This document shows positions 10,021-18,762 of a DNA stretch of 64,000 bases, piece after piece. This DNA is from JANQGG01 sp964642175 (GTDB lineage: Bacteria; Bacteroidota; Chlorobiia; Chlorobiales; Chloroherpetonaceae): the NCBI GenBank assembly GCA_964642175.1, contig CAZXOK010000004.1, forward strand, positions 305,641-369,640, read 5' to 3'. How positions within the stretch are numbered: position 1 is the first letter of the stretch; every line of letters begins with the position of its first letter. Position numbers and translations under genes: made by a program. Under the pieces are notes generated by a model. That model did not search any database. It saw only the letters and a list, made by a program, of their open reading frames with translations, and had not been told where the DNA came from.

Positions 10021-10416
10021 TTTAAAGAAAGTTCATTCCTGTTAAGGTACCTTAATATAACATCACAGTTAGTTGAAAGTTTATATCATTCTGAATAAAA
10101 TGATATGAACTGATTATTACCCTTAAAACAGTAGATCTATTAATTAACCCGGCACTTAATGCCATTCGTTCTCATCTTGAAACTCCCGGCATTTTTCATA
10201 AAAGCTTATGAAAAAAAAACGAATAAAATGTTGGCAATAAAAAATCACAAATCTAATCCCTATTAACTTTTATCCAATAAATCATGGGATGATGTAATTA
10301 AAATCAGTTAGGGTATTCTTAGAATTCTACTTTTTTACTCAAGTCCAATATTGTTATACAACACGCCATAACACAATCAGAATTATTGATAAGATAGATG
10401 CACTGCGAATCTTGTT
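10021..10416. other. 396-bp AT-rich intergenic region
   Basis: No convincing gene in either strand. It should hold the promoter of the GGDEF gene (reading left) and lies downstream of the coiled-coil lipoprotein gene. The only structures I see are an inverted repeat at 10083-10106 and a short KpnI-type palindrome, AAGGTACCTT, near 10043-10052. No tRNA-like cloverleaf was recognised. Confidence 0.5.
10083..10106. promoter_or_regulatory. inverted repeat upstream of the GGDEF gene
   Basis: Perfect 8-bp arms ATATCATT (10083-10090) and AATGATAT (10099-10106) are separated by 8 bases. No T-tract follows on either strand, so an operator is more likely than a terminator. The regulator is unknown. 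Confidence 0.35.
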
Positions 10417-11301
10417 TTACTCCGAAGTGGTAATAATCAAAAATTTCGATTTCAGCCAAAATGAGTAGGGGTTTTCTATCATTAAAAGAGAACGATCGCT
10501 TGAAAGTGCCTTTAGGGTATAAGATTTTTTTTCATGGAGCGAAACCAGTGAAATATCATCCAAAGCTGCCGGAATGGGTATGGTGTCTGTAGATATGGTA
10601 TTTATTTCGATAAATGATTCAGGATTAAAAGAATCAGACGCCACAACGGTTCGTCCAATCACGCCAAGCAAGCCACCTTTAACTTCAATGATATTTTTCT
10701 GCTCCAACTCCGACTCGGATCCAATTACATAATATGCCTTGGCAAGCTCTTCTTCCTGCTGTAAAATTACATCATCCAGGACATCTACTGTGTTTTGTAA
10801 TGCGGAAATTTGAACATTTAAGTTTCTGACTTCTTCTTTTAAGATCATGATTTGCTTTTCTCGCTGAAGAACCGAAAAGCGAAGCTCGGCAACTAAATTT
10901 TCCAGGCTTTCAATTTTGAAATCAGCATTTTTTAAATCGGATTCAAGCGCAGACAGGGCTTTTTGACTTTCTAAAAGATAGGTATCAATATCGGAAATGT
11001 TTTTGATGATATTCTCTTTGAGGGTGCTATCGCTTCGCTGGGCTGACTGCTCGATATCTGAGGATACTTTGGCTATTTTTTCCTGTCTGAGTTGAATCCT
11101 GTTCAGATTTCGCTGTATATCGACTACAGATGATGTGATTTTTTCTATGTATTCCTGCTGTGCCTGGTTTTTCGAAACTTGGCGGGCGTTTTCTTCTTTT
11201 AGGTCCTGTATCTGTTTTTCGTGGTTAGCACTTTGGCATCCGGCAGCAAGCAATAGGGTAATAATCCAAAAAAATAATAACTGTCTCATGAATTGGAACA
11301 A
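10417..11301 (-). CDS. coiled-coil lipoprotein
   Basis: A 294-residue protein starting with a hydrophobic segment and a lipobox (LLLAAGC), predicting lipidation at C22. Residues about 28-180 are a long heptad-rich coiled coil (K/E/Q/L-rich with repeated I/L spacing). A globular C-terminal part of about 100 residues follows, with the segment GGLLGVIGRTVVASDSF. This resembles hypothetical lipoproteins of the Bacteroidota, but I cannot name the family. It is probably anchored in the outer or inner membrane facing the periplasm. Upstream, reading leftward, lies the fabL block with a 59-bp gap, so it may be the last gene of that operon or have its own promoter. Confidence 0.75.
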   Translation of the reverse strand: MFQFMRQLLFFWIITLLLAAGCQSANHEKQIQDLKEENARQVSKNQAQQEYIEKITSSVVDIQRNLNRIQLRQEKIAKVSSDIEQSAQRSDSTLKENIIKNISDIDTYLLESQKALSALESDLKNADFKIESLENLVAELRFSVLQREKQIMILKEEVRNLNVQISALQNTVDVLDDVILQQEEELAKAYYVIGSESELEQKNIIEVKGGLLGVIGRTVVASDSFNPESFIEINTISTDTIPIPAALDDISLVSLHEKKSYTLKALSSDRSLLMIENPYSFWLKSKFLIITTSE

Positions 11302-11360
11302 GATAAAGCCAAAAATGTATGTCTTACAAATTTATCAGATTGAGTCTTAAATTCAAATAT

Positions 11361-12119
11361 TCAGAGTTTCAGGGTAAGCCCCCCATCAGCTACAATGGTT
11401 TGACCCTGAATCCAATAAGATTCCGGATTACATAAAAATGCGATTATGTTCGCCATTTCCTCTGCAGTGCCTAATCGGCCTAATGGTGTTTTTTCTGCCC
11501 ATGCCGTTCTGATTTCATCCTTCTCTTTAAAATCATCCAAAGCATCGGTATCTATCGGGCCCCCGGAGACGGCATTTACACGAATGTGTTTGTGGCTTAA
11601 TTCAACTGCCAAGTATCTTACAACTGTTTCAATTGCTGATTTTGCTGTACCTACGGTGGTATAATTGGGCAAACACCGGATGCTTCCTATGCTGGAAACC
11701 GCCACGATACTTCCACCCTTTTCACCAAAGCTCTTTAATGCTTCCTGAGCGCCAAGATACAGCGCTTTAGGGCCAGTTGAGAGTGCCAGATCAAGCCCGT
11801 GCAAACCAACACGCTCAACAGGGCCAAAAACACCTTTTGCCGCATTGCTAATGAAAATATCACACCTGTTGAATGTTTCCATGGTTTGGGAAAACAATGC
11901 TGTCATGGTTTCGGGATACCTCACATCACCCTTAAATAGCATTACTGATCGTCCAAGGGCTTCAATTTCTTCGGCCAGAGATGTTGCAGCGTCATCATTA
12001 CGCAGGTAATTGACCACGATGTGAGCACCCTGCAGAGCCAACTTCAAAGCTGTGGCTCGGCCTATACCTCTTGAAGCACCTGTTATGATAGCTACTTGAT
12101 CTTGAAGTGGTTTTTTCAT
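11361..12119 (-). CDS. fabL: FabL-type enoyl-[acyl-carrier-protein] reductase
   Basis: A 252-residue short-chain dehydrogenase with the NADPH-binding TGASRGIG near the N-terminus. The active site has the Tyr-x6-Lys spacing of enoyl-ACP reductases (Y153, K160 in NYTTVGTAK), not the Tyr-x3-Lys of ordinary SDRs. The surrounding IRCLPNYTTVG and NAVSGGPIDTDAL closely resemble Bacillus subtilis FabL, which performs the last reduction of fatty-acid elongation and resists triclosan. I chose the ATG at 12119. A longer frame from 12167 would overlap the upstream hydrolase gene and add 16 residues without homology. The 13-bp gap suggests cotranscription with that hydrolase. A general SDR role is the alternative, but the motif match is specific. 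Confidence 0.85.
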   Translation of the reverse strand: MKKPLQDQVAIITGASRGIGRATALKLALQGAHIVVNYLRNDDAATSLAEEIEALGRSVMLFKGDVRYPETMTALFSQTMETFNRCDIFISNAAKGVFGPVERVGLHGLDLALSTGPKALYLGAQEALKSFGEKGGSIVAVSSIGSIRCLPNYTTVGTAKSAIETVVRYLAVELSHKHIRVNAVSGGPIDTDALDDFKEKDEIRTAWAEKTPLGRLGTAEEMANIIAFLCNPESYWIQGQTIVADGGLTLKL

Positions 12120-12132
12120 AAAAGAGGGGTGT

Positions 12133-12840
12133 TTAGTCAAGATGATCCATCCATTGTTCAACACCAATTTTTGCCCCGTACCAGGGTGTCATGGGTGTTG
12201 GAAGATGCTCAATCCCTTCCAGAACAACATTTTCCGCTCCATCCAGTTTGCAGCTATCTACGGTTACAATACCGTCTCCGAATAGATCGCCCTTTCCTGA
12301 AACACTTTCATAAAAGTAATAACTGACAATATTAGACATTTTTCCACCTAACTTGCCTTCCCAGGCATCACTTGTAACGGATACCACGGGGACTTTTTCA
12401 AAAAATGATTTATCCAGATGCTCAAATATGAAATCAGACTTCATCTTGCCATAAGTTTCCAGGCTGTGAAAAGGAGTACCAAGAGTGATCAGTTTATTGA
12501 TTTTATATGATTGGTTGTACGAGTCGCCCTGGTAGGGCTTACCCAGAAGGTAGATCATGGCTACGGTGCCACCACCACTATGCGCTACAATATTAATTGG
12601 CTCATCGGGGTATTTTGCCTGAACCTCTTTTAGCGTTGTGTCTAATACTTTCATTACCCGATTGGTCGATCTCTCCGGACTCGGTGGAAAACCGATCCAA
12701 TCCAATGCATTGATTGGTAAAATAAAGATCTTCTCTGATGGGATTTTACTTGATAAAACATCTTTCGTTTCATTATACAACGAGTCCCAAAAACCAACAC
12801 CTTCAATGATTACTACAGGATTTTGTGATTGCTGAGCCAT
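12133..12840 (-). CDS. alpha/beta hydrolase, esterase/lipase-like
   Basis: A 235-residue cytoplasmic-looking protein with an alpha/beta-hydrolase fold. The nucleophile elbow is AHSGGG with S88, the oxyanion region precedes it (VVIIEGVGFWDS), and the likely acid/base pair is the aspartate in DGIVTVDS and the histidine in EGIEHLPTP. The layout resembles PGAP1-like or cyanobacterial/plant lipase-type hydrolases. The substrate is unknown. It sits just upstream of fabL (13-bp gap), hinting at lipid-related chemistry, but that is only context. No signal peptide is visible. Confidence 0.8.
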   Translation of the reverse strand: MAQQSQNPVVIIEGVGFWDSLYNETKDVLSSKIPSEKIFILPINALDWIGFPPSPERSTNRVMKVLDTTLKEVQAKYPDEPINIVAHSGGGTVAMIYLLGKPYQGDSYNQSYKINKLITLGTPFHSLETYGKMKSDFIFEHLDKSFFEKVPVVSVTSDAWEGKLGGKMSNIVSYYFYESVSGKGDLFGDGIVTVDSCKLDGAENVVLEGIEHLPTPMTPWYGAKIGVEQWMDHLD

Positions 12841-12977
12841 AATACTTCTTGGTTTAGTGTTTCATAAATTTCTTATCATCAAAAAAACTACCTGGTCGCA
12901 TCAGAAAGAATGAACTTCTGGATAGACTGCCTGGCGCAAATAATCAGATTTATCTAATAACACGTCTGTACGACTAT

Positions 12978-14513
12978 CTATTTTGAATACATACGCATGA
13001 ATTCCACCAGAAGTCTTACACCAAAACCGGTGCTGCCTTTCTGGTTTGAACCGCCAACCATTCCGGGGAATGCAGGCCCGGCAATATCCAGGTGAGCCCA
13101 CGCAGGATGATCACCCACAAAATACTCTAAAAACTTGGCTGCCGTGATAGCGCCTGCGCCCCGGCCGCCAATGTTTTTTAAGTCTGCCACATCCGATTTT
13201 AATTGTTTGGCATAATTATCCCAGACCGGCATCCGCCAAACCTTCTCACCCGATTTCTGACCAGCCTGAAAAAGTTTTTCGGCCAGTTCGTCGTTATTTG
13301 AAAACAATCCGGCCACTTCGTTACCCAGAGCCACAATGCATGCGCCTGTTAATGTGGCTAAATCAATAATCACATCGGGTTGATAGGTTTCTTTGGCATA
13401 GGTCAGTGCGTCTGATAAAATCAAGCGGCCTTCAGCATCGGTGTTATCAACTTCAACAGTAACACCGGCATAAGTTGTTAGAACATCACCCGGGTTTTGA
13501 GCATTCTCACCGGTTTTGTTATCTGTTGCCGGAATACATCCAATAACATGAACCGGAAGTTTTAACCGGGCAGCTGCTTCAACCGCACCGATCACATCTG
13601 CCCCTCCCGACATATCGGCTTTCATATCGCCCATATTTTCAGACGGTTTAATGGATATGCCACCGGTGTCGAAAGTCACACCTTTTCCTAAAATGGCAAT
13701 CTTAGCTTTGGGCGTTCCTTGTGGTTTGTATTCTAAGATGGAAAATGTGGGCGGGTTTGCACTTCCAAAATTCACTGCTAAAAGTCCGCCAAAACCAAGT
13801 TTCTGCAATTTTGCTTTATCGAAAACCTGAACCTTGTATCCATGCTTTTTACCCGATTCTTTAGCTTTTTCAGCAATCATGGTTGCTGTCATATAATTAC
13901 TTGGAGCGTTGATCAGGTCTTTGACTAAAGATTGTGCGCTGGTGATGATTTCCCCGGTTTCAGCGCCGCTTTTAACCTGGTTATATGAGCTTGAAGTGGT
14001 TGCCAGCACAATTTCTTTTAACTCATGCTTTTCCTCGTCCTCTGAGGGCTGTTTCTTTTTTAACTCATTGATTTTATTGGTTTTGAGCTGGTTATACTCG
14101 TAACAACCTTCAAAAGCACCTTCAGATAAGGTTTGAGCCAGATAATCAACTGAACTTGAAACCAGTTTTGAAAGGGCACTGGCTGAACTCAGATCCATTG
14201 CAATTTTATCCAGCTTCATCTCTTTTGATTTTGCCGAAAACATGCAGGCTGCTTTTCTGATGGATTCCAGGGTTGGTTTATCGGGCAAACCGAGGCACAC
14301 AACCCGTTTGGCCTGTAACTCATCCGAATTAGGATAAAGCAACATCATTTCACCTTCTTTGGCTTTAAAATCCAGTTCTAAACCTGATAAATTGATGCCT
14401 GTTTTTGTAGCAATTTCCTGTAAATCTTTTTCACGATTGGCTTTTGTAACAAAAAGAGCCATTGCATCACATTTAATCTTTTGAGTGGTTGTTTTTGTAA
14501 TGTTTATTTTCAT
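12978..14513 (-). CDS. pepA: leucyl aminopeptidase (M17)
   Basis: A 511-residue M17 aminopeptidase of typical length. The N-terminal half is the variable macro-like domain. The C-terminal half carries the dimetal site and catalytic residues: the lysine in GKGVTFDTGG, the aspartates in MKADMSGGADV, and the signature NTDAEGRL, followed by ATLTGACIVALG. The enzyme removes N-terminal residues from peptides in the cytoplasm as a hexamer. It starts two bases after the stop of the NrnA-like gene, so the two are almost certainly cotranscribed. The C-terminus ends GVRLLVEFMRMYSK. Confidence 0.95.
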   Translation of the reverse strand: MKINITKTTTQKIKCDAMALFVTKANREKDLQEIATKTGINLSGLELDFKAKEGEMMLLYPNSDELQAKRVVCLGLPDKPTLESIRKAACMFSAKSKEMKLDKIAMDLSSASALSKLVSSSVDYLAQTLSEGAFEGCYEYNQLKTNKINELKKKQPSEDEEKHELKEIVLATTSSSYNQVKSGAETGEIITSAQSLVKDLINAPSNYMTATMIAEKAKESGKKHGYKVQVFDKAKLQKLGFGGLLAVNFGSANPPTFSILEYKPQGTPKAKIAILGKGVTFDTGGISIKPSENMGDMKADMSGGADVIGAVEAAARLKLPVHVIGCIPATDNKTGENAQNPGDVLTTYAGVTVEVDNTDAEGRLILSDALTYAKETYQPDVIIDLATLTGACIVALGNEVAGLFSNNDELAEKLFQAGQKSGEKVWRMPVWDNYAKQLKSDVADLKNIGGRGAGAITAAKFLEYFVGDHPAWAHLDIAGPAFPGMVGGSNQKGSTGFGVRLLVEFMRMYSK

Positions 14514-14515
14514 AA

Positions 14516-15604
14516 TTAATCCTCTTGGATTTTTATGTGTGGTTTATTTAAAAGTTGTTGGGTTTCCATTAAAACAGCTTCTATAGCTTTATATGGCGGC
14601 ATATTGATGCGGCATCCTGCCGCATTTTTGTGGCCTCCGCCATCAAACTTCTTGGCTACCTGGTTTACATAAACATCCCCATGAGATCTCAGACTCACTT
14701 TCACGGCCCCGTTATCTGTTTCAATGAACACAAGTCCGACATCAATACAGTCCAGCGACATGAGAAACTCTGTAATACGCTCGGTATCTGACTGGCTGGT
14801 AGCGGTTTCACGAAACATATGTTGTGTGATCAGCAAATAACCGATTCTGCCATCCATTTCGAGCTGAATATTATTGATTGCCTGGCCTATTAATCGCATG
14901 GCTGTGTAAGGAATTGAATAAACCTGCTTATGTATGTAACTGGGTTCTACTCCAATCGACACTAAAGAGGCTGCTATCTGATGAACATGGGGTGTGGTTT
15001 TCGGAAAGCGAAAAGAACCGGTATCGGTCATCAATGCCGTATATAATCCGGTGGCGCCATGCTGGTTGAGCAGAGGCATATTTGTTGATTTTTCCATGAT
15101 CCTGATCAGGTCGTAGACCAGCTCGCCTGTGGCCGAAGCATAACTTAAACAGATCATGATATCGGCAAAATCCTGTGGTTCGAGATGATGATCAACACAT
15201 CCTATTTTCAAGCCATCAGATTGTTGCAATCCTAACACATGGTCTTTCAATTTTCCAATTCTGGCAATGCTGTTGGTATCCAGAACCAAACATACATCGG
15301 CTCGCCTGAGGGCATTTTGATGATCCGGGTTTTCAGGAGAAAAGACCATATTCTCATGGTCGTGAAAATCTTCAAACAGAAACTTGTAATTATTTGGGAT
15401 TTCAGTCGGATTTAAGATCGTCACATCCTTACCCAGTGCATTAAGAGCATTATAGATACCAATCTGACTGCCTAAACCATCACCATCTGAATTTTCATGT
15501 GTGGTCAGTACAACATGGTTTGCATCCAGAAGAAGCTTGGTTAGCCCGGACCATATGTTTTGATCGGACGAGGATGAAGCAGATGGTGTTTCGAGAGTCG
15601 ACAT
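14516..15604 (-). CDS. DHH/DHHA1 phosphoesterase, NrnA-like oligoribonuclease
   Basis: A 362-residue DHH-family protein. The N-terminal DHH domain has THENSDGDGLGS (H36, D40, D42), VLDTNS and the DHH-type motif CVDHHLEP. The C-terminal DHHA1 domain has FDGGGHKNAAGC. This is the layout of NrnA (nanoRNase and pAp phosphatase), which degrades 2-5-mer RNAs including pGpG, and of GdpP-related enzymes. A PAP-phosphatase role is also possible. It lies in a minus-strand block after an HD-GYP regulator and a second DHH protein, with pepA two bases downstream, so nucleotide-signal turnover is a reasonable inference. Confidence 0.88.
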   Translation of the reverse strand: MSTLETPSASSSSDQNIWSGLTKLLLDANHVVLTTHENSDGDGLGSQIGIYNALNALGKDVTILNPTEIPNNYKFLFEDFHDHENMVFSPENPDHQNALRRADVCLVLDTNSIARIGKLKDHVLGLQQSDGLKIGCVDHHLEPQDFADIMICLSYASATGELVYDLIRIMEKSTNMPLLNQHGATGLYTALMTDTGSFRFPKTTPHVHQIAASLVSIGVEPSYIHKQVYSIPYTAMRLIGQAINNIQLEMDGRIGYLLITQHMFRETATSQSDTERITEFLMSLDCIDVGLVFIETDNGAVKVSLRSHGDVYVNQVAKKFDGGGHKNAAGCRINMPPYKAIEAVLMETQQLLNKPHIKIQED

Positions 15605-15714
15605 AGTAAAAGTAAGAATGTGCTCATTAAATTAATAAGCCATCAACACCTGATATAAGATGAATGTTCCGAGCAACTCTTTACCCTGATAGGCAAAGCA
15701 TATGAGTTTGTCGC

Positions 15715-16599
15715 TTATCGCTCAATTAAATATTTCAGCAATTCTTGAATAACCTCATCCACCTTTTCTTTAGGGACACGGGTGCTGCCAACGGCTTTAT
15801 GACCACCGCCACCATATTTTTTCAACAACTGCCCAATATTAATATTGGCAGTTTTGTTAAAAATATTGTAACCAACACCGATAGCCACCTGACCGGAACG
15901 TTCCGGGTCGTTGGATATTTTTAATGAAAGATTTGTGGCAGATTGAAATGCGTACAAAAAGTATCTGTTGCCACGGGGTAGCTCATCATATTGTCGCAAA
16001 TCTGTTATAAGGACATTTTTTTCCATTTTAGAGTTTGTGCGTACAATCTCTTTATATTTTTCATTTTCCTCTAAAAAAGACTTGCATTTGGCTTGAACCT
16101 GGTTATCCTGCATAACACTGTCTATGTCTTTTTCCGACAGTAAGTCAATTAAATGGAGCCAATACGATTTTTCATCGTAGTATTTGCCATCAATTGTCAT
16201 GGAAAGCAATAAGTAGCGTTCTGGTTCCATTACTTCGGCATAAGTAAGTTCAGCCGCATCAATCTTATCGGTCTCTTTGATCAGCTCATCGTAACGGGTT
16301 AGCTCTGGGAAATTTGGAAGGTAGAAATCGTAGACAACACGCGCAGCACTTGGCGCTGTTTTAAAATGACCCTTAAAATCTTTTGGTTTGGTATTTGCAA
16401 TATGGTGATCGAACCACATGCCACAGCGTGGATCGTAGGGTAGGTTCGCCAAAATATCTTCAGGGCCAATTTCTACTTCACCATCCTGAACAAATTTTGG
16501 CTCTGAAAAACGAACATCTTGAATATTTTCAGTTTTTTTGATGAGAACCGCACAAACCAAACCATCCAGATCTGCGCGGGTTAATACTCTCATGGACAT
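15715..16599 (-). CDS. DHH-family phosphoesterase (exopolyphosphatase-like)
   Basis: A 294-residue second DHH protein, divergent from its neighbour. Motifs are RADLDGLVCAVL (D10, D12), FDHHIAN (D64, H65, H66) and a C-terminal DHHA1 glycine loop KYGGGGHKAVGS. Similar proteins are often annotated as exopolyphosphatase-like. The true substrate could be polyphosphate, a short oligonucleotide or a cyclic-dinucleotide product. It begins four bases after the stop of the HD-GYP response regulator, so the two are translationally adjacent and probably one transcript. The first ATG is used; an alternative is the ATG two codons on (MRVLTR). Confidence 0.85.
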   Translation of the reverse strand: MSMRVLTRADLDGLVCAVLIKKTENIQDVRFSEPKFVQDGEVEIGPEDILANLPYDPRCGMWFDHHIANTKPKDFKGHFKTAPSAARVVYDFYLPNFPELTRYDELIKETDKIDAAELTYAEVMEPERYLLLSMTIDGKYYDEKSYWLHLIDLLSEKDIDSVMQDNQVQAKCKSFLEENEKYKEIVRTNSKMEKNVLITDLRQYDELPRGNRYFLYAFQSATNLSLKISNDPERSGQVAIGVGYNIFNKTANINIGQLLKKYGGGGHKAVGSTRVPKEKVDEVIQELLKYLIER

Positions 16600-16603
16600 A
16601 GGC

Positions 16604-17617
16604 TTAGGTATAATCGTATGTGATAAGTTGAATTTCTGAAATATCTTTGTCGATTTCTCCTGAAATTAACATAGATTGGAAGACTTTCATTAGATTTGGA
16701 TCCCACTTATTGTCTTTGGTTTCTTCTTCCATAATATCAAGAGACTCCTGCAAGGAATAAGCTTTTTTATAGGGGCGAACCGTAATCAGGGCGTCATAAA
16801 AATCAACAATGGCAATAATACGGGCAGTGAGCGGAATATTATCTTCTGCCAGTTTATCCGGGTATCCTGATCCATCCCATCGTTCCTGGTGATTACGTAT
16901 AATAGGAAGAACATGGGTTAAGGATTTTAAGGGCTCACATATGCGCTCTCCTTCTTCCGGGTGACCTTTCATGGTCTCATATTCTTCCGGAGTAAGTTTT
17001 CCGGGTTTAAGCAAAATTGAGTCCGGAACTACAATTTTTCCAATGTCGTGAATAACCCCACCCTTTCGAACAGCATCTATTTGAACTTCATCCAAACCAA
17101 TTTTTTTTGCCAACTTTGAGCCATATTCCGATAAACGCTGGCAATGGCCATTGGTATATGGATCCCTGCCTTCAATAGCAAGCGCAAGTGAGAAAATGAC
17201 GGTTTCGGCATCTTCAAGCTGATCGATATAGGATTTGGTTTTAAGCAACGCCCGAACTTTTGTGATAAGTTCAATGCGGTTAAATGGTTTGCCTAAGAAA
17301 TCATCAACACCAATTTCCAGAGCTCTTACTTTATGCTCAAAATCAAATAACCCCGTGAGCATGATGGTTGGTATCAGGCGGGTATCTGATGACTCTTTTA
17401 ACTTAGATACCATATCACAGCCGTTTAATTTTGGCATCAACATATCGGTGATGATCAAATCAGGCTGTTTTGTATCAACAGATTCCAATGCTTCGATGCC
17501 ATTGGTAGCCATACGAACCACATATCCTTCACTTTTGAGCGTTTCTTCCAATAATCGAAGGATAATTTCCTGATCATCTACAATCAGAATTTCAGCTGCA
17601 TTTTTGTCGGTAGACAT
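16604..17617 (-). CDS. response regulator with HD-GYP phosphodiesterase output
   Basis: A 337-residue protein. The receiver domain (about 8-125) has acidic D14/D15, phospho-acceptor D58 in DLIITDMLMPK, a threonine in IMLTG and the lysine in FLGKPF. A short helix leads into an HD-GYP domain (about 140-325) with VIHDIGKIVVPD, KGHPEEGERI, IRNHQERWDGSGYP and IVDFYDAL, so the metal ligands appear complete. HD-GYP enzymes hydrolyse cyclic di-GMP to GMP through pGpG. No histidine kinase is adjacent. The two DHH phosphoesterase genes follow immediately and could finish the degradation of pGpG. Confidence 0.93.
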   Translation of the reverse strand: MSTDKNAAEILIVDDQEIILRLLEETLKSEGYVVRMATNGIEALESVDTKQPDLIITDMLMPKLNGCDMVSKLKESSDTRLIPTIMLTGLFDFEHKVRALEIGVDDFLGKPFNRIELITKVRALLKTKSYIDQLEDAETVIFSLALAIEGRDPYTNGHCQRLSEYGSKLAKKIGLDEVQIDAVRKGGVIHDIGKIVVPDSILLKPGKLTPEEYETMKGHPEEGERICEPLKSLTHVLPIIRNHQERWDGSGYPDKLAEDNIPLTARIIAIVDFYDALITVRPYKKAYSLQESLDIMEEETKDNKWDPNLMKVFQSMLISGEIDKDISEIQLITYDYT

Positions 17618-17660
17618 ACTACTTGAGATTAGTATGGTTAAGAAAAATCATCTTGGCAGT

Positions 17661-18647
17661 TTATTTAGATGCCGAACTGCTATGACCCGGGAAGAAATGA
17701 GCATTCGGATCGATAAGGGTTTTAGCATTATTAACAGCTATAGCTGCTTCGGCAAAACCAGTTGCAATGAGCTTTAATTTTGCAGGATGCCAAACCACAT
17801 CGCCGGCTGCGTAAATCCCCTCTATATTGGTTGCCATGTTAATATCCACTTTAATGGCATTGTTCAGGATTTCGATACCCCAGTCTTTAATTGGTCCTAA
17901 GTTTGTTGAAAAACCAAGGTTGCATAAGATGGCATCTACATCCAGGGCCAACTCTTCTTTGGTTTTGTTATTAAATACTACAGCTTGCTCGATTTGTCCA
18001 TTACTGCCAACAATTCCCTTAAGCTCGTAAAAAGGTTTTACATTTGCTGAAGAAGACATGACTTTTTTAACACTATCTTCATGCGCTGTGAATTTGTCGC
18101 GTCTGTGGATAACGGTAAGGTCTGTATGATCGGCCAACGCCATTGCCCAATCCATGGCCGAGTCGCCACCACCAATAACCAAAATCTTTTGACCGTGAAA
18201 AACCGCAGGATTCTGAACAAAATAATACAATCCCTTCTCTTCCCAATCTTGTGCCTCTTCAAGTGGCAGCTTTCTTGGAGAAAAAGCACCTACACCTGCT
18301 GCAATCAGAATGGTTTTGGCACAAAACGTGCGACCGTCTTCTGAGTGAAGATAGAACACATTGTCCTGCTTGTCTATGGTTGTAACTTTCGTTTTGGTAT
18401 TAATACTGGGATTGTACTGTGAAGCTTGTTTTAAGAGATTATCAACCAGGTCTTCAGCTACAATATCGGGATAACCGGCCACGTCAAAAATACTCTTTTT
18501 AGGGTAAAGTGCCGTTAGTTGGCCACCTGCCTGTGGCAGACTGTCCAGAACCAGAACGCTCATTCCTCTTAGACCAGCATAAAACGCCGAATACAAACCG
18601 GTTGGTCCGGCTCCAATAATAGCAATGTCGTATTGTTCTTGATTCAA
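17661..18647 (-). CDS. thioredoxin-reductase-like ferredoxin-NADP+ reductase
   Basis: A 328-residue flavoprotein with an FAD site (IIGAGPTGLYSAFYAGLRG) and the following PQAGGQLTALYP, an NADP site (VIGGGDSAMDWAMAL) and a C-terminal FAD motif (GIYAAGDV). The CxxC redox pair of true thioredoxin reductases is absent from the NADP domain. This fits the homodimeric FNR type of Bacillus YumC and Chlorobaculum. It transfers electrons between NADPH and ferredoxin in the cytoplasm. Two YfhL-type ferredoxins are encoded at 41.5-42.3 kb and could be partners, but that is inference. It lies downstream of the terminated OmpA gene and upstream of the HD-GYP gene (43-bp gap). Confidence 0.9.
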   Translation of the reverse strand: MNQEQYDIAIIGAGPTGLYSAFYAGLRGMSVLVLDSLPQAGGQLTALYPKKSIFDVAGYPDIVAEDLVDNLLKQASQYNPSINTKTKVTTIDKQDNVFYLHSEDGRTFCAKTILIAAGVGAFSPRKLPLEEAQDWEEKGLYYFVQNPAVFHGQKILVIGGGDSAMDWAMALADHTDLTVIHRRDKFTAHEDSVKKVMSSSANVKPFYELKGIVGSNGQIEQAVVFNNKTKEELALDVDAILCNLGFSTNLGPIKDWGIEILNNAIKVDINMATNIEGIYAAGDVVWHPAKLKLIATGFAEAAIAVNNAKTLIDPNAHFFPGHSSSASK

Positions 18648-18705
18648 TCTAGACGTGGTTTCAGTTAAATTACATCAGAAAAACAAGATAAGAGAAACTT
18701 GGGGA

Positions 18706-18738
18706 AAACAAAAAAGGCATTCCTTAACGGAATGCCTT
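18706..18738 (-). terminator. rho-independent terminator after the OmpA lipoprotein gene
   Basis: Perfect 10-bp stem AAGGCATTCC (18714-18723) / GGAATGCCTT (18729-18738) with a 5-base loop. On the minus strand it is followed by a T-rich tract (complement of the A-rich 18706-18715). It ends the OmpA transcript before the reductase gene. Confidence 0.9.
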
Positions 18739-18762
18739 AATTTAAGCATTTCTCACGCAGAA

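Noticed and set aside
12120..12167. Extended start of the FabL gene
   Set aside because: Would overlap the upstream hydrolase gene and add non-conserved residues before MKKPLQDQ.
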